A stretch of DNA of 64,000 bases from DHVE2 group archaeon (GCA_026993785.1 JALWRZ010000003.1:1-64000), one strand, 5' to 3'; positions 9,506-20,488 are shown, counted from the first letter of the stretch. Numbers and translations are program-made. Notes: generated by a model not told the origin, from the letters alone.

Positions 9506-10879
9506 TCACTTTCTCTTTTTAAAGTGGTAAATTACCGCCGCCGATACAAGCAATACTGCCGCTATTCCTATAGTGTAATACAGCCACAAATTTGTTGAAT
9601 TTTCTTTGCTTTCATTCACATAACCTTTTATTGCATATAAAATTCCATTTGTATCTCCAGCATATATCGTGCCTCCAATATAGATGGTGCCATTCTTATC
9701 TATCACCGGGTTTGTATAGCCACCAAGTACACCTTCAAGCCCTTCCATATGGAATTTTATATCACCATTTGGAGATACAGCATATATAAATCCACTATTA
9801 TTTTTTACAAATCCTCCAGAGATATAGACACTACCATCACCCCCAATGGTTCTAAAAAATGAAAGAGAAGGCCAATTCGGATATTCGCAGGTCATCAGGG
9901 TTACTCTCCATTTGATCCTGCCTGTGTTCATATCTAAAGAATACAACACAATATTGTCTTTATTGTCCTTAAAATGCTCTGATAGAAAATACAAACTCCT
10001 TCTTTCATCATCAATCACTGGATCATGTCCGCCTTTGGAATATTTCCATTTTATGCTACCATCTGGATTGACTCGGTAAAGAGTGCCGTTTTCATTAGCC
10101 ACATACACATTTCCATACTTATCAATTGCAGGTATGCTCGCCCACCATGTTCTGCCTATTTCCACTTTCCATCTTATATTTCCAGAGGGACTCAAAGAGT
10201 AAAGATAATTTCCAGAACATAGAAATATATTGCCATTGTTATCTATTGAGGGAATTGTGGTAGGATGGATTTTTCTCTCCCATATAATTTTGCCACTGGT
10301 AGAGATTGCATAAAGGCTCTCTCCATACGATGATATATAAATCCTATTCCTATACAGCACAGGGTCTCCCAAATCTGCAAAGCTTTTATTTAGTGTTATA
10401 TTCCATAACATATCCCCGTTTGAAGAATATGCAATTATTTTTCTGGGTAAAGGTTGCATATGCGGAAAAGGTGTAGCAAATGCAGAAACTTCATAGATTG
10501 TTCCATTTTCATCTACCGCAGGTGAATGTCCAACAGTATCTCCTTCAATTACCACTTTTCTTTTTAAAGAACCATTAGGATGTAACATATATAGCACCGT
10601 AGAACCCGAGGTTCTGAGGGTGAAATAAATTTCATTGTTTTTGTTAACTACAATATATCTAAGGAATCCGCTATCTTCAGTTTTGTATTTCCATAACACC
10701 TTATACTCGGTAGGAACATTTCCAAACGGAGTTTTACCTGTATGTCTGGCATCATGGAGAAATTGAGGCCAAGATACTGCTTCTCCTTGTGCAGAATATG
10801 AATCACTATGCATTATAGGAAAAAAAAGCAGTGTAATAAATACAAATAATATAACACTCATTAAAAATCTTCTTCTCAT
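9506..10879 (-). CDS. secreted/membrane-anchored PQQ-like beta-propeller protein
   Basis: N-terminal signal peptide, repeated AVDENGTIYxxS / YAISxxGxIxWxxx blades, C-terminal TM WLYYTIGIAAVLLVSAAVIYHFKKRK. Confidence 0.85.
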   Translation of the reverse strand: MRRRFLMSVILFVFITLLFFPIMHSDSYSAQGEAVSWPQFLHDARHTGKTPFGNVPTEYKVLWKYKTEDSGFLRYIVVNKNNEIYFTLRTSGSTVLYMLHPNGSLKRKVVIEGDTVGHSPAVDENGTIYEVSAFATPFPHMQPLPRKIIAYSSNGDMLWNITLNKSFADLGDPVLYRNRIYISSYGESLYAISTSGKIIWERKIHPTTIPSIDNNGNIFLCSGNYLYSLSPSGNIRWKVEIGRTWWASIPAIDKYGNVYVANENGTLYRVNPDGSIKWKYSKGGHDPVIDDERRSLYFLSEHFKDNKDNIVLYSLDMNTGRIKWRVTLMTCEYPNWPSLSFFRTIGGDGSVYISGGFVKNNSGFIYAVSPNGDIKFHMEGLEGVLGGYTNPVIDKNGTIYIGGTIYAGDTNGILYAIKGYVNESKENSTNLWLYYTIGIAAVLLVSAAVIYHFKKRK

Positions 10880-10883
10880 TTCT

Positions 10884-13162
10884 TCACCCCTGACTTGGAA
10901 ATAATGCTTTTAAAAAGTTATCCCATTCAGTATATTGGGCAAAGTCCGTGGCTCTATAAGTAGCGGATGTGCCCCAAGTTGAATTGTAGTACCATCTCCT
11001 ATCATCTGGCAGGAATATAGAAATTCCGTGGTAATCACCATTATTATGTTTCTCTTGCTCTACCACTTGTTCTATCGCATTCATCACATCACGTGCTGCC
11101 TCCCCTACCTTGCTATTTGAACCAAAACGATTTATCAGCAACTTGGAAAAGCTATACAGGTCCCTGTAGGAGTGGTTAAAAAACTCTCCGTTTCTTATAG
11201 GAACATTCATATGCTGTGTTACTGTAATTATATCCTTAATTTCATTTCCGTGACCTTCGTTCACTAAATTAATTAGTTCTTGAGCAAGGTTATTTATTGC
11301 AGGTATAAGTGTGGATATGGTTCTACCTACCCAGAGACTGGAAATAGTATGATTTCCATTATTAATTGGTTTGTAATTATTGATGATCTCTTGACTAACA
11401 TCTTCTACGTGCAATTCTACTCCTCGGGCCGGATAGTTTGCTGCCAAATGGTTAAAAAGACTGGAGTATTCCTCTGCATCCTCCCAGCTCGTTTCTTCGC
11501 TACCAACAATCATATCCGCATATCCCCGTAACTGATAAATTACCTCGCTCATCTGCATAAGCAAGCATCAAACCACACTAGGTTTATATGGGTTTTCATA
11601 TCCCCAAACGCCCTTTTGAGCTCATTCATATCTGTATAATTGTCACCACTTACACTATCATCCCATAATAAGCCATCCCAGCCGCCACCATGATCCATTA
11701 TTATTAGCGCTCTTCTATTCGGTTGCCAGTATTTACTAGCTGCCCAGTTTACAAAATCTGAAAGTGTACGTGGCTCGCACATTGCCAGATCTCCCCATGA
11801 GTCAACTTTAACTTTTTCCCATTGCCAGGTGGCAGTGTTAAATCTTATCTCATATCTTCCACTATCACCCCATTCTTTCCCATCGTACTCTATCACAATG
11901 TGCATGACCCTGTTTATCCTCTCACCATCAGATGTTAGACCCGATAAGCCCTGGAATACTTTGTCTACCACATCACTCATATACTTATAAAGACTGTTAT
12001 CTGCATCCATATAGAGCATGAATAGCCAATTATGGAACTCATCGTTATCGCTTATACCATTCTCATCTGAGTCCCATGTATAAGCATAGGTCCCATACGT
12101 GTAGATTTCCTCAGAATCATTTAGTCCATCATCATCGGTATCACTATCCTCAGGATCCGTGCCGTGATCATACTCCGCCTTGTCATCCACACCATCGTTA
12201 TCCGTATCCTTGTAATGAGGATCAGAGTATACCTTTATATGATGCCATGTGGTTCCAGATGTGCACACCCAGATATACCATCCCGCCTCTTCTGTGGAGT
12301 CGCTCAACCCATCTCCATCTGAATCTGGATCGCTACCTCCACCTCCGGAATCCCATGCCATGAGGCCGTAAGCATCAACAACCCTGCTCTCTTCACTCTT
12401 TAGCATCTTCCCGTTGCTCTCATCCTCCACTATCTCCATATTAACCCTATCTTCAACATCAAATTTCAAGGTTTTGTATCTCAGCTTCTCCCTTTCCCAG
12501 TTCGAACCGAATTCTTTCACCCCATTCTTCCACGCAACCACTATATCTTGCCCATCCTCGAATTCCATCTTCCCCTGTATTGTGCCATTATATATCACCC
12601 TCCTTGCATGCCCTTCCTTAAACGGCGCTCTCGTCTCTCCCGTGCCATTGTCTATCACCTCAAACCAGTTCGTCGCAATGCCTTCATATCTCCACACAAC
12701 CCTATGCTCCACACTTTTATTGAAATAGAGGAGCAAAAGAGGATACAAAGGCGCTCCTTCTCCCACCTTTTTTCTCTGATAGTATTCTAAAAATCCGCGC
12801 ACAGCAATCTTACCTGTATGCGCGAATCCTATGGCTACGGTGTGCCAGCCTCCATGATTTTGCACCTCTATAAACTTCTCTTCAAATTCTATCTCTCTCC
12901 ACTCTTTTCCTTCTTTTATCTCTATCACCGGATACGCTTTCTCTACCAGCGTTTCTCCATCCTTCGCATTTTTTATAGTTGCATAATCCTCATTTATCTC
13001 CACCATTATCCGCAGATTATTGAACACATTGCCCTTGAAAAATCCATGCATCTTTTTCTCTTCCACCCCGCTTGCCATCCCACCCATACTGCTCAAAACT
13101 AGTAGCATTATTATACCTGTTATTATTACTCCTCTAAGCATATTAGCCACCGATTCATACAT
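10884..13162 (-). pseudogene. clostripain-family (C11) cysteine protease with Ca-binding thrombospondin-3-like repeats, split by a -1 frameshift near 11560
   Basis: ORF 11549-13162 ends ...DHGGGWDGLLWDDSV...VWFDACLCR*; ORF 10884-11564 begins LMQMSEVIYQLRGYADMIVGSEE. Together they give FDACLMQMSEV, the C11 catalytic-Cys motif. Confidence 0.8.
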
Positions 13163-13335
13163 GGAGATTTCATTAGTTAAGTTTTTCTATTCTATGTTTT
13201 AAAAGCAAAGATACAGTATTTTTACGACTTTCGTAAATTATGCGGATATAGGTTAAAGTAATATCTGGCTCCTTGTTCTACTTGCTAAAGAGAGTTGAGT
13301 TGGTCTATGCAGAGACAAGAGGCAAAAAAGTATTG

Positions 13336-13536
13336 TGATTTGTGAGCAAACCTCGCTTTAGCGGGGCAATGCATATGTGCCACTAAACTCTGTTTAAAGA
13401 AGGGAGAGGGGTAGGGGGAGAACGAGCAACGGAAGATGCGAGCTTTCCCTCCTGCGGGGACTAAACAAGCAAGTCCCGTGGATTTGCGAGCAAGCCCTGC
13501 GTAGAAGGGCGAGGCATAGGTGCCCCTTCGTAGAGT
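13336..13536. repeat. GC-rich intergenic element with two hairpin units (copy R2)
   Basis: Two inverted-orientation relatives of the 46.87/47.0 kb hairpin unit (tgtgagcaaacctcgctttagcggggc...; tgcgagcaagccctgcgtagaagggc...). Confidence 0.7.
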
Positions 13537-13563
13537 TTATCACCGAGAAAAGATATTAAGGGT

Positions 13564-14241
13564 ATGATGATAGCTCTCATCTCCGATATTCATGGGAATC
13601 TTCCAGCATTAAAAGTTGTTATGGAGAGGATCGAAGAATCAGGAGTGAAGCTAATTCTCTGCGCGGGAGATCTGGTGGGATACAATCCCTGGCCCAACGA
13701 GGTCATTTGGGAGATCAGAAGAAGAGAGATTCCCTGCATTAGGGGTAACCATGATAGGGCAGTGATTTTTGATGATTACTCTCATTTCAATCCCTATGCA
13801 GCCGCTGCCGCCAAATGGAGCAGGGAGCAACTTAGCGAAGAGAACATGAATTACCTAATCTCCTTAAAGGACCATATGCTGTGGAGCTGGGAGAATTTCA
13901 GGATTTCAGTGCATCACGGAGCGCCCTTTGACGAGGATTACTATGTGTATCCGGATATGGCGGATGAATCCTTGCTGGAATATGAGAATCCAGATGTGCT
14001 TGTTTTAGGACATACCCACGTGCCCTTCATTAAGAAATTCACCAAAGGGGTGATAATAAATCCAGGTAGCGTGGGGCAGCCTCGGGATGGTGATCCAAGA
14101 GCATCTTATGCTCTGGTAGACCTAAAAAGAGGGATATACAAAATAATACGGGTTGAATATCCGATTGATGAAGTTGCCGATAAAATAATGGAGGTTGGTC
14201 TTCCCGAATTTCTGGCAAGAAGGCTTTACATAGGCTATTGA
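13564..14241 (+). CDS. metallophosphoesterase (YfcE-like)
   Basis: ALISDIHGNLPALKVV, CAGDLVGYNPWPNEV, RGNHDRAV, GHTHVPFIKK, NPGSVGQPRDGDP. Confidence 0.93.
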   Translation: MMIALISDIHGNLPALKVVMERIEESGVKLILCAGDLVGYNPWPNEVIWEIRRREIPCIRGNHDRAVIFDDYSHFNPYAAAAAKWSREQLSEENMNYLISLKDHMLWSWENFRISVHHGAPFDEDYYVYPDMADESLLEYENPDVLVLGHTHVPFIKKFTKGVIINPGSVGQPRDGDPRASYALVDLKRGIYKIIRVEYPIDEVADKIMEVGLPEFLARRLYIGY

Positions 14242-14975
14242 TTCTTAATTTTCTTTATTTTCTCCCTTACCTCTTCCTCAAGTTCCCTGTATTTACCCTT
14301 TAGGCGATATATAGATTCATCACCCCGCTTGATAGCACCTTCCTCCTTGAGATACGTGTAGAAGGCAGCAATTCCCACCACTGTTGTTAGGGCAATTAGC
14401 ACATAGAGAACCCACATTAAGCTGCTTTTTACACTGAAGGAGGAGTCCGGAACTATCCCGTCCACGGGCTCTCCAAGCACCTGGCTAAGATACGTTAAAT
14501 TCAATTGATGGTTCTTGGTGGCATTATCCCATTCTTCCTTGGTGAAGTAACCAGGAGACCACATCTTATACTCACTTCCATTATAGCGGAAGAATATGGA
14601 GAAACGAACAAAATACACACCATCGGGAGTGTGGGAAAAGGTGCGAATATGAAACACCACCGGTTTAAGCTCTCCGCTTTGAATGTCTCCAAGATGGAGA
14701 GTATACTTGAAGCTTCCAGATTCTTGGATAATGGGGGCATCTCTCACCTCGCCAATGTTCTTGCACTCCTGCTCTGTAGCCCACATGTAGATTTCGATAT
14801 TGAGCGTCACATCCTGCATGGTTGCAGCGTATCTATTCTCCACAGTAAAATTGAATTTTCCAGATTTTCCCGGTTCAATCACTGGTGTGGTAAAGTTATC
14901 GAAATTGGGAACGTGGGCTGGCGAGCTAACATAGGAGGAGAGGAGAATGAGAACCAGAAACAAAGCGAGCCTCAT
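14235..14975 (-). CDS. hypothetical secreted protein with C-terminal TM anchor
   Basis: Signal peptide, beta-rich NEW3-like segment (EPGKSGKFNFTVENRYAATMQDVTLNIEIYMWA), C-terminal TM. Confidence 0.6.
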   Translation of the reverse strand: MRLALFLVLILLSSYVSSPAHVPNFDNFTTPVIEPGKSGKFNFTVENRYAATMQDVTLNIEIYMWATEQECKNIGEVRDAPIIQESGSFKYTLHLGDIQSGELKPVVFHIRTFSHTPDGVYFVRFSIFFRYNGSEYKMWSPGYFTKEEWDNATKNHQLNLTYLSQVLGEPVDGIVPDSSFSVKSSLMWVLYVLIALTTVVGIAAFYTYLKEEGAIKRGDESIYRLKGKYRELEEEVREKIKKIKNQ

Positions 14976-15045
14976 CCTATGGAAATCTGCTTTCTCCTTT
15001 TAATCTTTTTCCAAGATTTTTATAGGAGGATGCCCATACCTTCCC

Positions 15046-15234
15046 GTGAAGAAGATAAAGGTATGTCCTATGTGTGGCAGTCCCCATATACATTATGTTG
15101 CGGGAATGATAACGGGTGAGAAGTACATCTGCGAGGATTGCGGATATCAAGGCTCGCTCATCCTGGAAATGACCGTGGAGGAATATAAAAGGTGGATGAA
15201 GGAAAGGGGGAAGAAAAATGGAGCTGAAAAATAA
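15046..15234 (+). CDS. small zinc-ribbon protein
   Basis: CPMCGSPHIHY...YICEDCGYQG; GTG start. Confidence 0.7.
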   Translation: MKKIKVCPMCGSPHIHYVAGMITGEKYICEDCGYQGSLILEMTVEEYKRWMKERGKKNGAEK

Positions 15235-15940
15235 AGTTGCCCTGGTTACAGGAGGAGATAGAGGCATTGGAAGAGCCATCGTTCTTGCCCTGGCAAGAAA
15301 GGGCGCAAGGGTCATAGTAAATTATCATCGCAATTTACAGGCGGCGCAAGAAACAAAGAAGCAGGTGGAAGAGCTGGGAGCGGATGCCTACATTTTGAAA
15401 TTTGATGTATCAAAAAGGAAAGAAGTACGAGATGCGCTTCTCTCTTTACCTGAGGATTGGAGGTGCATAGAGATTCTCATAAACAACGCCGGCATACTGG
15501 GCTCTAAGTTCCAATTTATGCATATAGATGACGAAGAGTGGGACAGGGTTTTCAACATCAATGTGAAGGGAGCGTTCATTGTAACCCAGGAAGTACTAAG
15601 ATTCATGAAAAAGGGCAAAATTGTTAACATAGCCTCCATTGCAGGTAGAAATGGAGGTACCGTGGGTGCGCATTATGCGGCATCTAAAGCGGCGCTTATA
15701 GGGCTCACCTTCGCCCTTGCTAGCCAACTTGCACCTGAGATCCTTGTCAACGCTGTAGCTCCTGGACCAGTGGACACGGAGCTTATACCCGAGGACCGAA
15801 AATCTTCCCTGGCAAAGCTTTCTCTACTTGGGAGAATAGCAACCTCCGATGAAGTTGCACATGCTGTGATATTCCTGCTTGAGAATGATTATATCACCGG
15901 AAGCGTGGTGGATGTCAACGGCGGAAGGTATATGATATAG
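15218..15940 (+). CDS. short-chain dehydrogenase/reductase (FabG-like)
   Basis: ALVTGGDRGIGRAIV, NNAGI, YAASKAALIGLT, VAPGPVDTEL. Confidence 0.93.
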   Translation: MELKNKVALVTGGDRGIGRAIVLALARKGARVIVNYHRNLQAAQETKKQVEELGADAYILKFDVSKRKEVRDALLSLPEDWRCIEILINNAGILGSKFQFMHIDDEEWDRVFNINVKGAFIVTQEVLRFMKKGKIVNIASIAGRNGGTVGAHYAASKAALIGLTFALASQLAPEILVNAVAPGPVDTELIPEDRKSSLAKLSLLGRIATSDEVAHAVIFLLENDYITGSVVDVNGGRYMI

Positions 15941-16021
15941 AGTCCCCTTACTGCATCCGCGCATCTTATTCCACGCACTTTGCCATAAGATTAAAATACC
16001 CAACTATTATAATCCCCTATA

Positions 16022-16096
<75 letters not shown>

Positions 16097-16227
16097 TCTC
16101 TATCATCCATTTCCCTTGTAGTATAAAAAGAGATAAGCCCATTTTTCATCGGAGTTTAATTTTTGAACCATAACATTTTTTATATATGGTGTAATCTCCA
16201 TTTCCACTGTGAATATAATTTAGGAGG

Positions 16228-16485
16228 ATGAAAAAATTGCCTCAAAAAAATGCACCACCCAAAAAAAGAGGTACTGTAAAGATAATGGAAGAAAGATGCA
16301 AGGGCTGCTGGTACTGTGTAAACTACTGCCCCACAAAGGTGCTCGTGGTATCCCCTCGGCTTAATTCCAAGGGTTATCATCCTCCAGAGCTTAAGGAGGA
16401 GCCCCCTGATAAGGTTTGCATTGCATGCCACCTATGTGAGCTATTCTGTCCCGATTTTGCATTAGTTGTGGAGGAGTTAAAATGA
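16228..16485 (+). CDS. korD: 2-oxoacid:ferredoxin oxidoreductase, delta subunit (4Fe-4S ferredoxin)
   Basis: CKGCWYCVNYCPTKVL...CIACHLCELFCPDFAL. Confidence 0.88.
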   Translation: MKKLPQKNAPPKKRGTVKIMEERCKGCWYCVNYCPTKVLVVSPRLNSKGYHPPELKEEPPDKVCIACHLCELFCPDFALVVEELK

Positions 16486-17603
16486 AGCCCGGATACTATT
16501 TCTGGAGCGGGGATATAGCAGCTGCAGAGGGTGCGATTTTTGCCGGTTGCCGCTTCTATGCGGGATACCCGATCACTCCCAGCAGCGAGATAGCAGAGAG
16601 GATGGCACTGCGTCTTCCCCAGGTTGGCGGTAAGTTCATAGAGATGGAAGATGAGATAGGCTCCATCGCCGCGATTATAGGGGCCTCCTGGACCGGGGAG
16701 AAGGTAATGACTGCCACTTCAGGTCCAGGAATATCGCTTATGAATGAGAATATCGGACTTGCTGCCATGACAGAGGTACCCATAGTTATTGTGAATGCCA
16801 TGCGAGGAGCGCCATCCACAGGGTTACCCACCCTCGTGGGTCAGGGAGACCTTATGCAGGCCAAGTGGGGGTCCCATGGCAGCTATGAAATCATCTCTCT
16901 ATATCCCGACAGTGTGCAGGAAACCTTTGATTTGATGGTAGATGCCTTCAACTACGCGGAAAAATATCGGGTGCCCGTACTATTCCTCATCGACGGGATG
17001 CTTGCCCATATGTACGAGAAAATCTATGTTCCTCCGGAAGATGCCGTGGAGAGAATTGAGAGAAAGAGACCTACCAAGCCCCCAGGAGAGCAGTTGATTT
17101 ATGAGCCCGATGAGGATCTCATACCGCCCATGCCGAGAATAGGCGAGGGCTACAAGATTCATGCTTCTGGGCTCACACACAACGAGAAGGGTTATCCCGA
17201 ACTGACTCCCCAGGCCCAAGAAAGGCTGATAAGGAGACTCAACGATAAGATAAGGAAGCATGCCGAGGAGATATGGAAAGTGGAGGAATATCGCACAGAT
17301 AATGCGGATGTAATTGTGGTAGCCATGGGAAGCAATGCCAGGGCTGTTAGAACCGCGGTTGATGAGGCGAGAAAGGAGGGAATAAAAGCAGGATTACTCA
17401 GACCCATCACCATCTGGCCCTTCCCCTACAAGTACATAGAGAAGTATGCCGTGGACTACATTGTAGCAGAAATCAATTACGGGCAGATATACCACAAGGT
17501 TAAAGAATACGCGTCGGGAAATGTGGAGCTACTTCCCAAAATGGGTGGTGAGCTACACACACCACAAGAAATTCTTCACGCTTTAAGGAGGTATAAAAAA
17601 TGA
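16482..17603 (+). CDS. korA: 2-oxoacid:ferredoxin oxidoreductase, alpha subunit
   Basis: GDIAAAEGAIFAGCRFYAGYPITPSSEIAE; TSGPGISLMNENIGLA. Confidence 0.93.
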   Translation: MKPGYYFWSGDIAAAEGAIFAGCRFYAGYPITPSSEIAERMALRLPQVGGKFIEMEDEIGSIAAIIGASWTGEKVMTATSGPGISLMNENIGLAAMTEVPIVIVNAMRGAPSTGLPTLVGQGDLMQAKWGSHGSYEIISLYPDSVQETFDLMVDAFNYAEKYRVPVLFLIDGMLAHMYEKIYVPPEDAVERIERKRPTKPPGEQLIYEPDEDLIPPMPRIGEGYKIHASGLTHNEKGYPELTPQAQERLIRRLNDKIRKHAEEIWKVEEYRTDNADVIVVAMGSNARAVRTAVDEARKEGIKAGLLRPITIWPFPYKYIEKYAVDYIVAEINYGQIYHKVKEYASGNVELLPKMGGELHTPQEILHALRRYKK

Positions 17604-18454
17604 TAAGCGCTGGTAAAAAATCAACCATGGAGCTGCTCAGGGAGGAGGTAGAGTCTCTCCTGCGCATAGATCGTCTTCCTCATGTTTGGTGTCCCGGCTG
17701 TGGCATAGGCATTACGCTTAACGCATTTTTGAGGGCATTAATAAGAGCAAAGATTGATCCTAACAAAACGGTAGTGGTGTCAGGTATAGGATGCACAGGT
17801 CGAGCTGCCGGATATGTGAATATGGATTCCTTCCACACAACCCATGGCAGGGCCATACCCTTTGCTGTAGGAATAAAATTCGCAAGGCCCGAGCTTAATG
17901 TGGTGGTGTTCAGCGGAGATGGCGATCTATTTGCTATCGGAGGAAACCATTTTGTGAATGCTGCGCGAAGGAATCACGACATTCTTGTGATAGCAGTGAA
18001 TAACTTTACTTACGGAATGACAGGAGGACAGCATGGACCCACTACACCCACAGGCGCATATACAACGACTACGCCCTATGGAAATCCAGATAGACCGTTT
18101 AACATTCCGCATCTTGCGATTTCCTTGGGGGCACCCTATGTGGCAAGATGGACCACCTATCATCTTATGCAGCTTCAGAACTCCATATACACGGCGCTGC
18201 ATCGCAAGGGGTTCCGCGTTATAGAGGTAATTTCGCAATGTCCCACGGTGTATGGTAGGAGAAATGAGATGAAAAGCCCACTGGAGATGATGGAGTACTT
18301 CCGCAAGTTCTCCGTGAGGAAGGACGATGCCACCTTTGACGAAATGGAGCTCACCTACAATGGAAGGATTGTGGTGGGCGTGTTTAGAGATGTTCAGGGC
18401 ATACCAACCTACGAAGAAAGGTATAATGACATAATAAGGAGGGCTCAGAAATGA
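17600..18454 (+). CDS. korB: 2-oxoacid:ferredoxin oxidoreductase, beta subunit (TPP-binding)
   Basis: WCPGCGIGITLNAFLRA; FSGDGDLFAIGGNHFVNAARRN; TGGQHGPTT. Confidence 0.95.
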   Translation: MISAGKKSTMELLREEVESLLRIDRLPHVWCPGCGIGITLNAFLRALIRAKIDPNKTVVVSGIGCTGRAAGYVNMDSFHTTHGRAIPFAVGIKFARPELNVVVFSGDGDLFAIGGNHFVNAARRNHDILVIAVNNFTYGMTGGQHGPTTPTGAYTTTTPYGNPDRPFNIPHLAISLGAPYVARWTTYHLMQLQNSIYTALHRKGFRVIEVISQCPTVYGRRNEMKSPLEMMEYFRKFSVRKDDATFDEMELTYNGRIVVGVFRDVQGIPTYEERYNDIIRRAQK

Positions 18455-19002
18455 GAATCGAGATAAAGTTCGGGGGCCTAGGCGGCCAGGGTATAATAAC
18501 CGCCGGGTACATTACAGCGAAGGCCGCGGCAATTTATGATGGCAAGGAAAGTGCCTTCACCCAAGATTACAGCGCTGAGGCAAGGGGTGGTGCCAGTACC
18601 AGCGAAGTCGTAATATCCGATGAGAAGATCAACTATCCCCAGGTGCTGCATGCTGATTATCTCATTGTGATGAGCCAGAGCGCCTACAATGATTACCTTT
18701 ACAAGCTCAAGAAGGGTGGTGTGCTCATAATCGAAGAAGATTTGGTGAAACCGGATGAGAGGGCTAAAGATTTCAAGGTCTATGGGATTCCAGCTACAAG
18801 ATTCGCCGAGGAGATAGGAAATCCCATAGTAGCCAACATCGTCATGCTTGGGTTCTTCACCGCAGTTACAGGCGTAGTTTCCAAGGAAGCCATGTGGAAG
18901 TCCATAGAGGAGCGGATACCCAAGAGATTTCTTGAGATGAATCAGAAGGCATTCCTTAAGGGCTACGATTACGGGCAGAAGATTCTGCAGGAGAGTTCCT
19001 GA
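18451..19002 (+). CDS. korC: 2-oxoacid:ferredoxin oxidoreductase, gamma subunit
   Basis: IKFGGLGGQGIITAGYITAKAAA; YSAEARGGASTSEVVIS. Confidence 0.94.
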   Translation: MRIEIKFGGLGGQGIITAGYITAKAAAIYDGKESAFTQDYSAEARGGASTSEVVISDEKINYPQVLHADYLIVMSQSAYNDYLYKLKKGGVLIIEEDLVKPDERAKDFKVYGIPATRFAEEIGNPIVANIVMLGFFTAVTGVVSKEAMWKSIEERIPKRFLEMNQKAFLKGYDYGQKILQESS

Positions 19003-19075
19003 GCCTCTCTTTCTTAATATTTATTTGGAACGCGGTTAACCCATATTCTTTAAATAATCCAACACATTCCTCATT

Positions 19076-20401
19076 ATGCTTGACATAAAGCTTATAAGGG
19101 AAAATCCAGAGCTTGTAAAGGAGGTACTTCGCAAGAGATTTGATGATCCGGGAATTGTGGACGAGATTTTGAGCTATGATATATCATGGAGAAAGACACT
19201 TAAGGAGATCGAGGAGCTGAGGCATCTAAGGAATAGAAAAAGTGTGGAAATAGGTAAGCTTGTTAAGGAGGGAAAGGATGTATCGACTCTCCGGGAGGAG
19301 ATGAAGTCCATCAACAGAAGAATTAAAGAGCTTGAAGTTGAGGTGGAGGATTACAAGAGCAAAAGAGATTACCTTCTGATGAGACTTCCAAATCTTCTGG
19401 ACGAGAACACACCTATCTGCGAGGGGGAGGAGAATTCGCCAGTAATAAGAACATGGGGTGTGGCCATGGTATTGAAAGAGAATCTGGAAGAATTCAGAAA
19501 ATTTGCAGGGAATATGAGCTATGAGCTTATTGAGAAGCCAAAAATTAGCCACGTGGATATCCTTGAGAAATATGGTCTCGCGGATATAGCTCGGGCAGCG
19601 AAGGTTGCAGGCTCCCGATTCTATTATCTCAAAAATTATCTGGTGCTTTTAGAGCTGGCACTCATTCGCTTCGCCTTGGATCTCATGGTAAAGAAGGGCT
19701 ATGTCCCTATCTCCCCACCGTTTATGATAAGAAGGGAAGCTCTTGAAGGTGTAACAGATTTTGCAACCTTTGAAGAGATGATCTACAAAATTGAGGGAGA
19801 GAACCTCTACATGATTGCCACAGCGGAGCATCCCCTGGTAGCTATGCATATGAACGAGATCCTAGAAAAAGAGGAGCTGCCGCTGAAGTATGTTGGAATA
19901 TCTCCATGCTTTCGAAAAGAGGCCGGTGCCCACGGCAAGGATACTAAGGGCATTTTCCGCGTTCATAACTTCTACAAGGTGGAGCAGGTGATAATCTCTC
20001 TACCAGAAGACTCCCCTACATTTATGGAAGAGCTCATAAGCAATGCGGAGGAAATAATGCAGAAGCTGGAACTCCCCTACAGGGTGATAAACATATGCAG
20101 CGGAGAGCTCGGTGCGGTTGCAGCTAAGAAATACGATATCGAGGTGTGGATGCCCGCGCAGCAGAGGTTCCGCGAGGTAGTATCATGCTCCAACTGCCTT
20201 GAGTATCAGGCCAGGAGATTGAAGATAAGGTACAGAAGCAGCGAGGGAAACAAATTCGTACACACGCTAAACAGCACGGCTCTTGCAACCACGAGAACCA
20301 TGGTGGCAATAATTGAGAATTTCCAGGAAAAGGATGGCATCGTGATTCCAAAGGCACTTAGGTCTTACACGGGCTTTGATTATATTCCCTTTGAAAAGTA
20401 A
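19076..20401 (+). CDS. serS: seryl-tRNA synthetase
   Basis: MLDIKLIRENPELVKEVL coiled-coil arm; class II motifs ISPCFRKEAGAHGKDTKGIFRVHNFYKVEQ, NSTALATTRTMVAIIEN. Confidence 0.97.
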   Translation: MLDIKLIRENPELVKEVLRKRFDDPGIVDEILSYDISWRKTLKEIEELRHLRNRKSVEIGKLVKEGKDVSTLREEMKSINRRIKELEVEVEDYKSKRDYLLMRLPNLLDENTPICEGEENSPVIRTWGVAMVLKENLEEFRKFAGNMSYELIEKPKISHVDILEKYGLADIARAAKVAGSRFYYLKNYLVLLELALIRFALDLMVKKGYVPISPPFMIRREALEGVTDFATFEEMIYKIEGENLYMIATAEHPLVAMHMNEILEKEELPLKYVGISPCFRKEAGAHGKDTKGIFRVHNFYKVEQVIISLPEDSPTFMEELISNAEEIMQKLELPYRVINICSGELGAVAAKKYDIEVWMPAQQRFREVVSCSNCLEYQARRLKIRYRSSEGNKFVHTLNSTALATTRTMVAIIENFQEKDGIVIPKALRSYTGFDYIPFEK

Positions 20402-20488
20402 CCCTTGAATCACTTCTTAATTCTTATGCGCAAAAGATATTTTTGTATGGACGAAAAATTATTATGAGAGGATTAAATTTGTGTTGCT

